A stretch of 64,000 nucleotides of DNA. Origin: Macrotrachela quadricornifera. Lineage: Eukaryota > Rotifera > Eurotatoria > Philodinida > Philodinidae. Numbering within the stretch: position 1 is the stretch's first letter; the number at the start of each line of letters is the position of its first letter. Shown in pieces: positions 1 through 11,098 of the stretch. A program made the translations under genes and the position numbers. The notes beneath the pieces were generated by a model. The model saw only the letters and a program-made list of their open reading frames with translations. It ran no database searches and was not told where the DNA came from. Location: the NCBI GenBank assembly GCA_022393335.1, contig JAJEKB010020254.1, positions 322,631 to 386,630 of the forward strand. The letters are read 5' to 3'.

Positions 1-495
1 TAAAGACCTTATTTTATAATTTCAAATGAATTTTTTCATTCAGTTAAGTTATATTAAATTATTCCTTAATCTGTTTTATTGTTTATTGATATTTTAATAA
101 GCTCAAAATACAAACATCAATCAATATCTGATGATCATTTGTTATGATGTATTTAGAAGATAGTAAACTATTCTAGTAGAAATCTTTGGAATTTTGAGAA
201 TTGATGGAACTTGTTATATAGCACTAATTTAACTGAGATCTTGATAGAGGAAAAATTTCAAGTTAAAACTCGGAAGTTTGATTTTATTCGAAAACCAAGG
301 TTAGGTTTTTTTCGATCTATAGGTAGCCTACTTATGAGCAGAATATGAAGTGTAAATTGCTGAATCATTTCGGATAGCTTCCTCGTAAATATAATTGAAT
401 AATACAGATCTACTTAATAATTTATATTGCTTTGTTTTGAGTAATATCAGTATTATATATATATACGATTAGTTTTAGAATAAAAAAAAAAGTGA
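1..495. other. AT-rich upstream region
   Basis: No convincing coding sequence is seen here. An alternating TA run at about 453-465 lies 30 to 40 bp before the ATG at 496 and could serve as the core promoter of the GTPase gene. Confidence 0.4.
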
Positions 496-2154
496 ATGTC
501 AAAAAATTTGAATAAATCAAATATTCTTATTTGTGGTTCATCACGTGTTGGTAAAAGTACTCTTATTAATGCAATATGTCAAGAAAAACTTATTCAATCG
601 AATCAAAGTTTAAATTCTCATACAAAAACTATAAATCAATATTCATTTAAAAGTTCATTTGGTAATATAAATCATGAAACAATATTTTGGGATACACCTG
701 GAATTGAATCTTGGAATAGTGATGATGTTCATAATTATATTATATCATTAATTGAAAAAATTCAACCAATATGTATGATATATTGTGCATCACCTGGTTC
801 ATTTGCTTTATTAGATCATCTTTTTTCAATTATTACTGAATGTTATCAAAGAAATATATTTTGTGCACTTATTTGTACAAATATGTGGTCAGGATCAAAT
901 CGACAAATTGTTATTAAGGATTTTTGTCATGTTTTAAATATTGTTCATCCAGATAGAAAATCATATACAGAAGATGGAATTATTTATTATGATAATTTTG
1001 CTCTTGTCACTATGGTTAATAGTATGGAATATATTGATGAAGATTTTGGTGTTCGTAAAGAATCATCTGGTATTAATGAATTAATATTTGGTATAAGTAA
1101 ATGTCTTCAACGTGAAAATATGTTTTTATGGTTAAGAACTGTTTCTCGTAATAAATCATTTTGGACAACAATGGCATCTAAATTAAGTGATCTTCTTGAA
1201 GTTCCATATGATAAATTTAATAATTTTCTTCAATCTGCAGACAATTTTTTTGATAGTTTATTTGATTTTTCAGAAGATTACAGATCTTTATCGGCGAATA
1301 ATGATCAAACGGTGATATTTTATTTGATTATCTTTTCTACTTATTTCTTCTTATTCATTTAAGGAAGATCATTTATTTCATGATGCAGAAATGATTGAAA
1401 TACCGAAAAAATCCGATGAAAAAAAATTAAGATTTATATTAAAATCAGAAGGTTTTGTTTAATAAATTCTACAATAAATCTTTTAATAATAATTTTTCAC
1501 TTCTTCTTTAGAAACAACCGTACAATTAAGTAATGCCTTGATAACACTCGGTGCAAAAAATTTAAATGTCGCTCCATCAAAAACAACAGATGATTTGAAA
1601 CATACAATTACTGTTGAGTATGTCAAAATTTGAATTGTTATTATTCGTCTTCTTGGATGGCTCGACACGAGGTTCTCATGTTTTTTCAAAAGTGGTTAAT
1701 TAATGTGAGAATAGAATTAATTGAGAATATGTATGGAAAACAAGTGATCATTAAGGATCAGTAGTGTTTCTAGGGACAAAAATCTTATAGATTTTGTGTT
1801 AGCTATATTGATCAACATAGACTTTATTGTTTACAAACGAAGTACAATATTAGGTTTTTCGAGGGAGTGAAAGATTATTTATTGCTTTATTCAAAAATTT
1901 CATTTATTAATGATCGTATCGAGTTAAAAAGTAATCAAAGAAGATTTTTCTAATTTTTAAACAATCAAGAAAATATTTTTAATAATTATTATTATGTATC
2001 TTATCAGATAATTTCTATGATACTGATTTTTAGATTTAGTGACGTTGAATACATCAAGGCAATGTACAATCTTTGTCAAATAATTACTCAAAATGAAGTT
2101 AACTGCATCATTGTTGATCAATCAACTGATGACGAGCAAATTTATTCGCCTTAA
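496..2154 (+). CDS. Spliced P-loop GTPase (AIG1/GIMAP-like or related G-domain protein)
   Basis: The first exon (496-1311) encodes a G domain. The P-loop is GSSRVGKST at about residues 14-22, and the G3 motif is WDTPGIESW at about residues 64-72. The G4 motif looks degenerate (CTNMWSG). Family knowledge: such GTPases switch conformation with GTP, often at membranes. The unspliced frame stops at 1362, inside a clear GT-AG intron (1312-1363, 52 bp). Splicing continues through 1364-1451, an intron of 60 bp (1452-1511), 1512-1617, a donor GTATGT at 1618, a 416-bp intron, and a last exon 2034-2154 ending in TAA. The four exons sum to 1131 nt (376 aa) in one frame. If the third intron is not used, the frame ends at TGA 1631-1633 (341 aa). 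The long third intron also holds short open stretches, so the 3' end is the least certain part. The specific family is inferred from motifs only. Confidence 0.75.
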
Positions 2155-2589
2155 TTTCACATTATTTGTAATAAATTAAAACTTTCAATAAATATTTTTT
2201 CTGTATACTAGAACGTTTTTTTCTGGAAAATTTTCAAGCAGACTAGCTTGAGGATGTGGATTAGATGAAGAAGAAGAAATGCCAATCCTAGTAACCCGGT
2301 TTAGACGAAGAACAAACATAATAGTAAAAATCTAGAAATTTAACAACCTATAAAAACAATAAAAGACATAACATAAAGACAACTCTTGCAGGATGTCATA
2401 AAACAAATATGATATAACACAAGGGCATCACAAAGTTAAATATGAGCAATTCGAACTTATTCCTCAGATGTTGATTATCTGCATGTAAATCACTGCGATA
2501 TTCATAAGACTGTTGCCTTCAGATCACAAGCGGATCCAGTTTCAGTAACCATTATCTTACTTCACGGTAATCTACACGTAGACTTTGGT
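2155..2589. other. Intergenic, no gene seen
   Basis: AT-rich sequence downstream of the GTPase gene. I see no supported feature. Confidence 0.4.
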
Positions 2590-3299
2590 CCCTACGATAG
2601 CAGGTATGGCTTTCTTAGCCATAATTTCGCACATGCTTTTACATATGATGCGTAACACTTCGAGCCTTTAAAATCCTACCACATGTTTGATTTGGGCATA
2701 CATATTCAGCATTGTTGTTTTTCGACAACAATTCTATTATTTTCATCGCTCGTGAGGTCGTTATTCGATGTGATGTTTTTGTTTACACAAGTGTATTGAT
2801 GAATCTTTAGACTTTTTTTCTTTTTGCAGATCCGTTCACATTGTGTGCATGTAGCATCATCAGTTATGCAAGCGAGAAAGTTATGATCAGATGTAGTATT
2901 TTGCTATATGTGATTTAGTAGTTCTTCTCGTGCTCGACGGTTAACAGCTCTTTCTTTATGTTCTCGTACTATACATGTAACACTTGTGTGAGCAATACTG
3001 AAAATGTCACTAGAATTAATTGAGTTCCATCATTTATCGTTATCATGAGATTCTCGTCTCCAATATCGAGATATAATTACGATTCAGAGATTGGCAATTC
3101 AAGCCTTTCAAGAAATTCTGGTAATTTTCTTAAATTGCTTAATTTTCTGGAATACTTTGAATTCCACTATATGTTTTAAGAAAGCGATGCCTTCACCCGC
3201 ACGATCGAGAATGTTTTTGAATTCAAGAAATTTTCTTGGATTGCCAATTTCTGGATTGTGGTTACTGTTGAACAAATCTAGTAAGGCCAGGTGTGACAA
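2590..3299 (-). pseudogene. Decayed zinc-finger (transposon-type) coding remnant
   Basis: On the minus strand, coding-like peptides follow one another but shift frame and hit stops. Reading from 3299 downwards there is a 61-codon open piece, then a stretch containing CIVREHKERAVNRRAREEL, an in-frame TAG near 2905, then a finger-like CTQCERICKKKKSLKIHQYTC pattern (two Cys, His and Cys in zinc-finger spacing). After a frameshift comes YVCPNQTCGR followed by HH, a second finger-like pattern. The mixture of basic sequence and Cys/His pairs suggests a DNA-binding protein, probably transposon-derived. Multiple frameshifts and stops argue that it is dead. The exact family is not recognised, and it may be the downstream part of the BED-finger remnant at 3648-3993. 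Confidence 0.5.
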
Positions 3300-3647
3300 T
3301 GATTATAATCATTATAAAGAGTCTTTCCGTTAATATAGGAGTGCTACTTTTTAATATACTTAGTGTTGATCAATAGTTTCATTAATTGCTGTGTAGTTTA
3401 CAAAGTGTACCAGAAGGTGTGATGTTACTATTTGAAGATTTTGCTACTTTTTACAACTATTTCATTATATTTACAGATCAAAAAAATATAAACCATTCAT
3501 AATAAAAAAATTATACTTTGGTTAAATCAATAAAACAAAAGAAACTTGATATATTTGAATTCGTTTAACTTATAAATTATCAGATAGAGTTTCATTTATG
3601 AGTTGTGGCTACAGATAGATCTCTGTCTTATATAAGAATACATAAAC

Positions 3648-3993
3648 TTATTTTTTTTGAATTCCATCACATTGTTTACAATAGTATCCTCCAGTGTTAA
3701 GCTTTATAAAATATCGTTTTATTAATTCTTGTTTTTTCGTTTTGATTATTAGTATCATTATCAATATTAACAAAACCAGATGATTGATGAACGTCGTGTT
3801 GTTGTGATGTATCCATACTATCAGTAGCTACTGAAGCTGATGATATGTTTAAATTAGGAATATTTATATCTTCACTATTGTCTTCATCGTCATCATTATT
3901 TCCAATTATAGGTTGAGTGAAACTACTTCTAAAAATAGTTCTTTTCTTAGTATCTGGTATAGAAGAACGAAGCGATTTTTTCTTTGTTGTCCA
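3648..3993 (-). pseudogene. BED-type zinc-finger / hAT-like transposase N-terminal remnant
   Basis: A minus-strand open stretch of about 95 codons starts near 3993. It begins with a basic segment (WTTKKKSLRSS), continues with an acidic Asp/Glu/Asn/Ser-rich linker, and then meets a stop. In the +1 frame the sequence resumes as KRYFIKLNTGGYYCKQCD, the usual layout of a BED zinc finger (aromatic-rich start, then CxxC), before another stop at 3648-3650. BED fingers at the N-terminus are common in hAT transposases and host proteins derived from them. The frameshift and the lack of a following catalytic domain point to a pseudogene. It lies just upstream, in minus-strand order, of the zinc-finger remnant at 2590-3299. 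Confidence 0.5.
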
Positions 3994-3999
3994 TTATTG

Positions 4000-4440
4000 A
4001 GATATTGATCATCTTTGATACACTATACAGTTGTTACTTTGGAATTTTATTCTGAGTATTTTTTCCGTTAGGACGATACAGGTGGTGCCATTAGATTCCG
4101 AATAATAAATATTTGTTTTTGATTCGAACTATGAACTTTATTTGAAAAACTACTCCAACAATTTAACAAAAGAAAACGAAAAAGAACATAATATATATAG
4201 TATCTATATTTATATCTATTCCGTCCGTATAAGGATAAAAAGAGAGAAAAATATTTACTGTTCTATAAAATTTTTTCTCATATTTAGTGGAAACGATATT
4301 TATCTTAATATTCTCTCTGTTCAGCACCAATCAGTTGAAATTTTATCCATTCGAAAATATTAAAAGAAAAGGAAGAATAATAACCTTTTGATTCGTATAA
4401 TCAAGTGCATTTTTCTCTAATTACTTATTTTTAAATTAAA
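4000..4440. other. Intergenic, no gene seen
   Basis: AT-rich. A short open frame at 4142-4363 is low-complexity Ile/Tyr/Lys and is not credible as a gene. Confidence 0.4.
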
Positions 4441-4674
4441 TACTGCCCATTGAAAAAAACAGTGATTAAAATTGATTAAATTTTTAAAATCCTATGGACA
4501 TAATCAAAATCATAAATCCGATTATTATTGATTATAAATCTATTAGAATCCGCAGAAAATTCAACTTATACAGAATTTGATTGTTATTTTGATCAGTATA
4601 GTTTTGATTAAAATCAATGGAAATGAATTTATAACCTGATTATAGCTTAATGAAAAGTTCCATTTAATTCAGTA

Positions 4675-4840
4675 TAGGACCCCGCTGGATAAGGATTGAA
4701 ATCTTCTACCCCATGGAGCAAAAATAAGGTGATGATTTTCTAAATGCTTGTGTATCATGATATACAGGCATTCAGAAAATCATTACCTTATCTTTGTTCC
4801 GTGGAGTGACAGATTTCACTCTGAGTTCAGCGAAGTCCTT
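4675..4840. repeat. Foldback / near-perfect palindrome (MITE-like)
   Basis: A long hairpin is centred between 4757 and 4758 on TCATGA. Arms of about 80 nt pair with roughly 80 to 85% identity; for example GGAGCAAAAATAAGG on the left matches the inverse of CCTTATCTTTGTTCC on the right. The outermost paired word is GGAC (4677) with GTCC (4838). There is no coding capacity. Confidence 0.75.
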
Positions 4841-4975
4841 TGCCAATCAATTCGATAAAATTCGAAGAATGACATTATTGAAATAACGTCAAGCCACACC
4901 ATAATACATGAAACTAGTCGAGGTATTTGTTCATCTGTGTAAACCATACGTCTACCATTTATTAATGTTCCAGTA

Positions 4976-5440
4976 TCTTAAATAAAAGAAACAAAAAGTA
5001 TTTGACGTCATACTGTAAATACGAAGACACATTAAATAAAATTATAAACATAATGCATTGAATTGCTTCATATATGTTGTCTCAAAATCTAAAATATAAG
5101 AAAAGAAAAATATCTGATCTTGTATTGAACATATCAAAGCATACCGAATAGAACCATATTTATACTGCATCGAATACTTCACATATATATTGTAATAAAA
5201 TCTAAAATAAAAGAAACAAAGAATATCTAATCCCATTCTGCAAATATGAAGACATACCAAATAGAATCATAATCATAATACATTGAAACTTCGCGTATGT
5301 TATCTTGAAGTCTAAAATATAAAAAGCAAAGAACATTCGATCTCGTATTGAAAATATTAAAACATAACAGAGAGAACCATTGGCATTATGTATTGATTGC
5401 TTCGTATACCTCGTATCAATATCTAAAATAAAAGAAATTT
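4976..5440 (+). repeat. Tandem repeat, about 112-bp unit, four copies
   Basis: The word TCTAAAATA(T/A)AA recurs at 5088, 5201, 5311 and 5422 (spacings 113, 110 and 111), preceded by a diverged copy at 4976. Each unit carries GAAACAAAGAATAT, then a GAACCAT word, then CATTGAATTGCTTC. Copies differ by many substitutions. Short minus-strand open frames inside are accidental. Confidence 0.7.
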
Positions 5441-5493
5441 TTTTTTAAAGGAACGGATTTTAGCGCAAAATCATACTTCTCATTATTTGGCAT

Positions 5494-6695
5494 CAGTGGC
5501 AGAGCCAGAGGGTAGGGGGGGGGGGCTCATCTCCCCTAGGAACTTTTGAGCTCTCCCTAGCAAAATTTTTGAAAAGTGTTTTTTTTTCTGGTAAAAAAAT
5601 TATGTTTAGCTGGGGCACAGCAACGCTTTAATGTTTTCCTTTGGTCGATTTGTACTAGCTTGTCTTTAGAATCCAATATCCTAATACATTTATCTCTTTT
5701 TGGTCGAATATGGTCACCTCTGTGATTATGTATCAAAAGGATAAAAAAAACATGCCAATCAGCAGGTTGTGTATTGTCCTGACAAAGTAATTTTTTAAAT
5801 AATTAAAACAAGTGTTAGAAATACAATTGGTAATAGATAGTGGCGAAATCATAAGAGAGCTAAGAGATGCTAAGCCCCCTCTGTATGTCTCAGTCCCTCT
5901 GTCCTGTAAAAATTTCTGAATATCGAAAAGTGGTCTTTTTTACATCAAATTGGGAAAATTTGAGGACTGAACTTCGATATATTTTTTCTGGTTACGGCGC
6001 TAGTAGTCATGGCCAGTTTGTGATTTATGTATATTACCAGTAGGTAAGGTTTTGGGGGATATCAGCATAAATGGCATGAAAGAAGATATTATGGACCTAT
6101 TATGTAGCGAAGAAGAACATTAACTACAAAGCAAATTCATAACAAAAACTGTTAAGTTTCGAGAAGGACTGTCGTTATCAAGAATAACTTACACTTTTTT
6201 AAATACTTTCTGGAAACAATTGATTTTTTTGCATTCAAATTAACTAAGTAATTAACCAATATAAATCCGATAGTCCTCTAAGAAAACGGGAAACGAAAAC
6301 AAAAGGCTTAAAAGTGTGTTATTTTGGCGTACAACGGCTGTGACTAGTGACAAAATTCTTCTCCCGCCTTCAGCGGTAGACGTTAGGATGTTCAAGAACT
6401 TTTTCTTTATCTACCGGGGAGTATGTAGACCTTCTTTGGCATAGCCAGCTACAACTGAGATATGCGAAAATTTTTTGCCGCCTTCGGCCACAGGACAAAC
6501 CGGTTTATCCACTTATTCTTCCCTCATTCACCGAAATTGCATACCGAGAGGACAAATGATATACCGCGAAGGATTGACAAAAAATTCCTCTACACAGGAT
6601 CCAAAAATTTGATTTTTATATTACTTCCAGTGAGCCAAAAAATTTGGGGGCTTAGCCCCCTCCCCCCCTATCCCAAAATCCTGGCTCCGCCACTG
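5494..6695. mobile_element. Non-autonomous DNA transposon with CAGTGGCGGAGCCAGG-type ends
   Basis: The left end is CAGTGGCAGAGCCAGAGG, followed by a run of G. The right end is the inverse of CAGTGGCGGAGCCAGG followed by a C run. The C/G runs are part of the same inverted repeat. Ends starting CAGTGGCG are common in hAT-type elements. The 1.2-kb interior has no convincing transposase. I could not see an 8-bp target duplication, so the family is inferred from the ends only. Confidence 0.6.
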
Positions 6696-6850
6696 ATTAA
6701 AGATGATTAAGTTTTTAGTCAATTATCAAATTATAATCGATTTCAGTTGAATTTATCTGAAAAATAGCAGGTTTTTCACAAAAAATTCAGATTAATTTGA
6801 CAATAATCAAGAATAGTCGCGATTTTTGATTAAATATTTTTCAATGGGTA

Positions 6851-7305
6851 GGGTAAGGCATCTATTGTTTACTTTTCTTCGTAACCCATTTTTTCTTGAT
6901 TTCTTTCGGTTTCCTATTTGTGCACCTTCTATCTTTATCTTTTTCTTTTCTTTTCTTTTCTTTTTTTTCTTTTGCTCTCTTATTTATATTCTTTTATCTC
7001 CTTACATGCCTCAAATCTGTGCGGATATTTGCCTAATTGTATCAATGCTTACCTATTAAGGGGTAGCGTCAATGACGTGCTTATGATTATAAAATATTTT
7101 TTTCCTTTCTTTCTTATTTCTAACACGTAAACACTCTTGAGTATCACGTTCTTGGGCAAAATAAAAAAAACACTTGTAGCTGGCTTAAAATCTATAGATT
7201 ATAGTTGCTAGGAGCGGCCTTACCCTTCATCTATTCCTCTCTTGTTCTTCGTACCAAAACGTTCTAGAGAGAGCCTCCTACGATTTTTTCCTACCCATTG
7301 AGGGG
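6851..7305. other. Segment bounded by inverted 12-mers
   Basis: TCAATGGGTAGG at 6841-6852 and its perfect inverse CCTACCCATTGA at 7290-7301 bracket this stretch. It includes a long pyrimidine tract (about 6926-6980). Overlapping short open frames across that tract are low complexity. No gene is seen. Confidence 0.4.
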
Positions 7306-7313
7306 TATAAAAG
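7306..7313 (+). promoter_or_regulatory. TATA box (TATAAAAG)
   Basis: TATAAAAG lies 70 bp before the ATG at 7383 and follows an abrupt change to more GC-balanced sequence. This is a normal TATA-to-start distance with a short leader. Confidence 0.5.
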
Positions 7314-7382
7314 CAACACTCCGACAACAAATATCAAAAGCCACTATCCAACATACGACAAGCAAATCTACCATCAACAACG

Positions 7383-7490
7383 ATGGCTAAAGCAACAATA
7401 CTCGCCATAATTTATTTAACGGTGTTACTTATAACACTCACAACAGCCTCACGCCGTGATTTTTATCTAAATCGTTTGATGCGTTCATAA
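7383..7490 (+). CDS. Small secreted-peptide ORF, possibly a broken longer gene
   Basis: The ATG at 7383 opens 35 codons that look like a signal peptide: a short basic start (MAKA), a hydrophobic core (ILAIIYLTVLLITL) and a plausible cleavage site at TTAS-RR. The frame ends at TAA 7488-7490, but the same frame stays open from 7491 to 7772 for another 93 codons with more GC-balanced codon use than its surroundings. An overlapping +1 frame also reads sensibly across 7470-7540, so a frameshift is an alternative to a nonsense change. Either this is a 35-aa secreted peptide or the 5' part of a decayed secreted protein of about 130 aa. The sequence then enters the 93-bp satellite. No family is recognised. 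Confidence 0.4.
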   Translation: MAKATILAIIYLTVLLITLTTASRRDFYLNRLMRS

Positions 7491-7794
7491 ACAACGTCGT
7501 CCCATCTGCCATCAAACGTGAAAACTCCCCAACCGACCACAATATTTGAATCGCACCGTAAAGACTTCCTTTCCTATGCGATAATCGATCGTCCTATACG
7601 ATCGCATCTTCAACACGCTTATACTACAATAGCCCCACCCGCATCTACACAAGAAACACGCCTCATTTACCATATCGCCTTTTACCACGATACAAACTCA
7701 GTATATCGCGTCGAAATGGCGAAATATTTAAAAAAGCTCACGAATCGCTCTACAACTGCTGCGTTTTCCTGAAACACGGTGTGATTTCGGGCTA

Positions 7795-10700
7795 ACTCCG
7801 AAAACTCACCAAAATATTTAAACGGAATCCTGTTAAAATTTATTCTTTTGACGAGTTTTCGTCGATCACCTAATCCATTCCAAATCATTGCTTCACACAC
7901 AAAAAAATACTTGAAAAGAATCCTGCTAAGATTTATTATTTTGCCTGATTTTCGTCGATCATCTAACCAACTCCAAATCTTAATTTCAAACAGAGCAAAA
8001 TCCTTGAATAGAATCTTTGTACAAATCATAATTTTGTCGTGCTTTCATCGATCATCTGATCCACTCGAAATCTTTCCTTCAAACACAGAAAATTCTTGAA
8101 TAGAATCCTGCTAAGATTTATTCTTTTGTCACGTTTTTGTCGATCATTCAATCAACTCCAAATCTTTGCTTGCAACAGAGCAAAATATTTGACGAGAATC
8201 CTGGTAAAATTTATTCTTTGCACCAATTTTCATCGATCATCTAATTAACATGAAATCTTTGCTTCGCATACACCAAAATATTTAAATACAATCCTGGTAC
8301 AATTCATCCTTTTGTCGGGTTTTCCTCGATCATCCAATCATCTCCAAATCTTTGCTTCAAACAGAGCAAAATTCTCAAATAGAATTCTTATAAGAATTAT
8401 TCTTTCGTAATGTTTTCGTCGATCATTTAATCCAGTTGAAATTTTTGCTTCACATAGAGGAAAATATTTGAATAGAAGCTTTGTACGAATTATACTTTTG
8501 TCGGTCATTCTTCGAGCCCTTAATCCATTCGAAATCTTTGCTTCACACAGAGCAAAATCTTTGAATAGAATCCTAATAACATTTATTCTTTTGTCACGTT
8601 TTCGTCAATCATTTAAACCATTCCAAATTTGTCCTTCAAGCAAAGCAAAATCCTTGAATAGAATCCTCGTAAAATTTATTCTTTTGTCGGATTTTCATCG
8701 ATCATTTAATTCACTCCAAATCTTTGCTTAAAATAGAGCAAAATCCTTGAAAAGAATCCTGCTATGAATTATTCTTTTATCGCGTTTTCATCGATCACCC
8801 AATTAACTCCAAATCTTTACTTGAAACAGCAAAGTCTTTGAATAGAATCTTCGTAAAATTTATTCTCTTGTCGGATTTTTGTCGATCATTTAATCCATTC
8901 CAAATCTTTGCTTGAAATAGAGCAAAATCCTTGAATAGAATTCTGGTAAAATTTATTCTTTTGCCGGGTTTTCGTCGATCATCCAATGATCTCCAAATCT
9001 TTGCTTGTAACAGTGCAAAACATATGAAAATAATCCTGGTAAGATTTATTCTTTGGTTGCGTTCTCATCGTCAACTAATCCACTCGAATCGTTACTTGAA
9101 ATAAAGCAAAATATTTCAAAAGACTCTTTGTATGACTTTTCCTTTTGTCACGGTTTCGTCGACCATCTCATTCACTCCTAATATTTCGTTGAAATATAAA
9201 CAATGTTTGAATAGAACCTTCGTAAGTTTTATTCTTTTGTTGGATTTTGCGTCAATCATCTAATCCATTCCAAATCTTTCGTTCAAATAGAGCAAAATCC
9301 TTGAATCAAAACTTGTTAAAAATTATTCTCTTGTCGGATTTTCGTCAATTATCTAATATCCTCGTAATCTTTCTTTCAAATAAAAAAAATTATTTCCATA
9401 GAATCCTGGTATGATTTATTGTTTTTTTGCGTTTTCGTCGATCATCTAATCGACTCCAAATCTTTCGTTCAGACAGCGCAAAATATTTAAATAGAATCTT
9501 TATAAATTTTATTCTTTTATCGAGTTTTCGTCGCTCGTCTAATACACTCGAATCCTTACTTCAAATTAAAACAGTATTGAACAAAATCCTAATAAAAATT
9601 ATTCTTTCGTCGCGTTTTCATTGATCATCCAATCAACTCCTAATCTTTGCTTGAAACAGAGGAAAACCTTGAATAGAATCCTGCTAAGATTTATTGTTTG
9701 GTCCAATTTTCATCTATCATCTAAACAACGCGAAAACTTTCGTTCAAATAGAGCAAAATTCTAAAATAGCATCCTGCTAAGATTTATTCTTTTGTCGAGT
9801 TTTCGTCGATCATTCAACCGTCTCCATATCTTTGCTTCTAAAAGAGCGAAATCCTTGAATAGAATCCTCCTAAGATTTATTCTTTGGTCCAGTTTTCATC
9901 CATTATCTAATCAACACGAAATCTTTCCTTCAAATAGTGCAAAATCCTTAATAGAATCCTAATAAGATTTATTCTGTTGTCGGGTATTCGTCGATCATCC
10001 GATCAACTCCAAATCTTTGCTTGTCACAGAGGAAAACATATGAAAATAATCCTGGTAAGATTTATTCTTTGGTTCAGTTTTCATCGATCATTTAATCCAC
10101 TGGAAGTTTTTGCTTGAAACAGAGGAAAATATTTGTATAGAAGCTTTGTACGAAACATACTTTTGTCGGCGTTTCATCGATCGCTTAATCCATTGGAAAT
10201 ATTTTCTTGAAACAGAAGAAAATCTGTGAATAGAATCCTGGTAAGGTTTATTGTTTTGTGGCATTTTCGTCAATCATTTAATTGATTCGGAACAGTTGCT
10301 TCAAAAGAGCAAAATCCTTGAATAGAATCCTAATAAGAAATATTCCTTTATCGGGTTTTCGTCCATCATTTAATCCACTCGAAATCTTTGCTTGAAAAAG
10401 AGCAAAATCTTTGAAAAGAATCCTGGTAAGATTTATTATTTGGTTGCGTTTTTCTCGATCACCTAATCTACGCGAATTCTTACTTCAAACATAGCAAAAT
10501 TCTTGAATAGAATCCTATTATGAATTATTCTTTTGTCGGATTTTCATCGATCATTTAATCCACTCTAAATCTTTGCTGCAAAAGGAGAGAAATCTTTGAA
10601 TAGGATCCTGTTAAGAATTATTCTTTTGTCGAGTTTCTCTCGATCGTTTAATCCACTCGAAATGTTTCCTTCCCATAGAGCAAAATATTTAAATAGAGTC

Positions 10701-11098
10701 TTTGTAATAATTATTCTATTGCCGGATTTTGGTGGAACTTCCAATCAGCCGGAAAGCTTTATTTACAATAGAGCAAAATATTTGAACAGGATATTTGTAG
10801 GAATTATTCTTTTGCGGGATATTTCTGGAACATCTAATCAATTGCAAACGTTTCGTTCAGAAAGAGCAAAATATCTGAATAGAATCTTCTTAGGTTTTAT
10901 TGTTTTGTTGTGTTTTGCGTCGATCATCTAATCCACTCGAAATCTTTGCTTCAAATAAAACAAAATCCTTGAATAGAATTCTCCTAAAATGTATTCTTTT
11001 GTCGAGTTTTCGTCGATCATTTAATCCACGCAAAATCTTTATTCCAAATAGACCAAAATAGTTGAATAGAATCGTCGTGAGATTTATTCTTTTGTTAG
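7795..11098. repeat. Satellite array, 92-93-bp unit, about 36 copies
   Basis: A unit with TTTATTCTTTTGTCG, GTTTTCGTCGATCATC, TAATCCACTCCAAATC, TTTGCTTCAAACAGAGC and AAAATCCTTGAATAG repeats head to tail. The TCGATC landmark recurs at about 7862, 7955, 8048 and 8140. Because 93 is divisible by 3, runs of open frame of up to about 115 codons occur on both strands, but stops and indels break them and no start is shared. I read this as satellite DNA and not as a repeat protein. Confidence 0.85.

Larger units (their letters stand above)
4441..6850. mobile_element. Possible outer inverted-repeat element enclosing nested repeats
   Basis: The left end reads CTGCCCATTGAAAAAAA near 4443 and the right end is its near inverse, TATTTTTCAATGGGTAG near 6850 (about 14 of 17 positions). 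Both sides continue into similar AT-rich sequence full of ATTGATTA-like words. Inside lie a foldback, a 112-bp tandem repeat and a second inverted-repeat element. No transposase or clear target duplication is visible, so the outer unit is a hypothesis. A third copy of the terminal 12-mer is at 7290-7301. Confidence 0.3.

Noticed and set aside
7682..10931. Open frames of 60 to 115 codons on both strands inside the 93-bp array
   Set aside because: They arise from a repeat period divisible by 3, occur on both strands, and lack shared starts or continuous frames.
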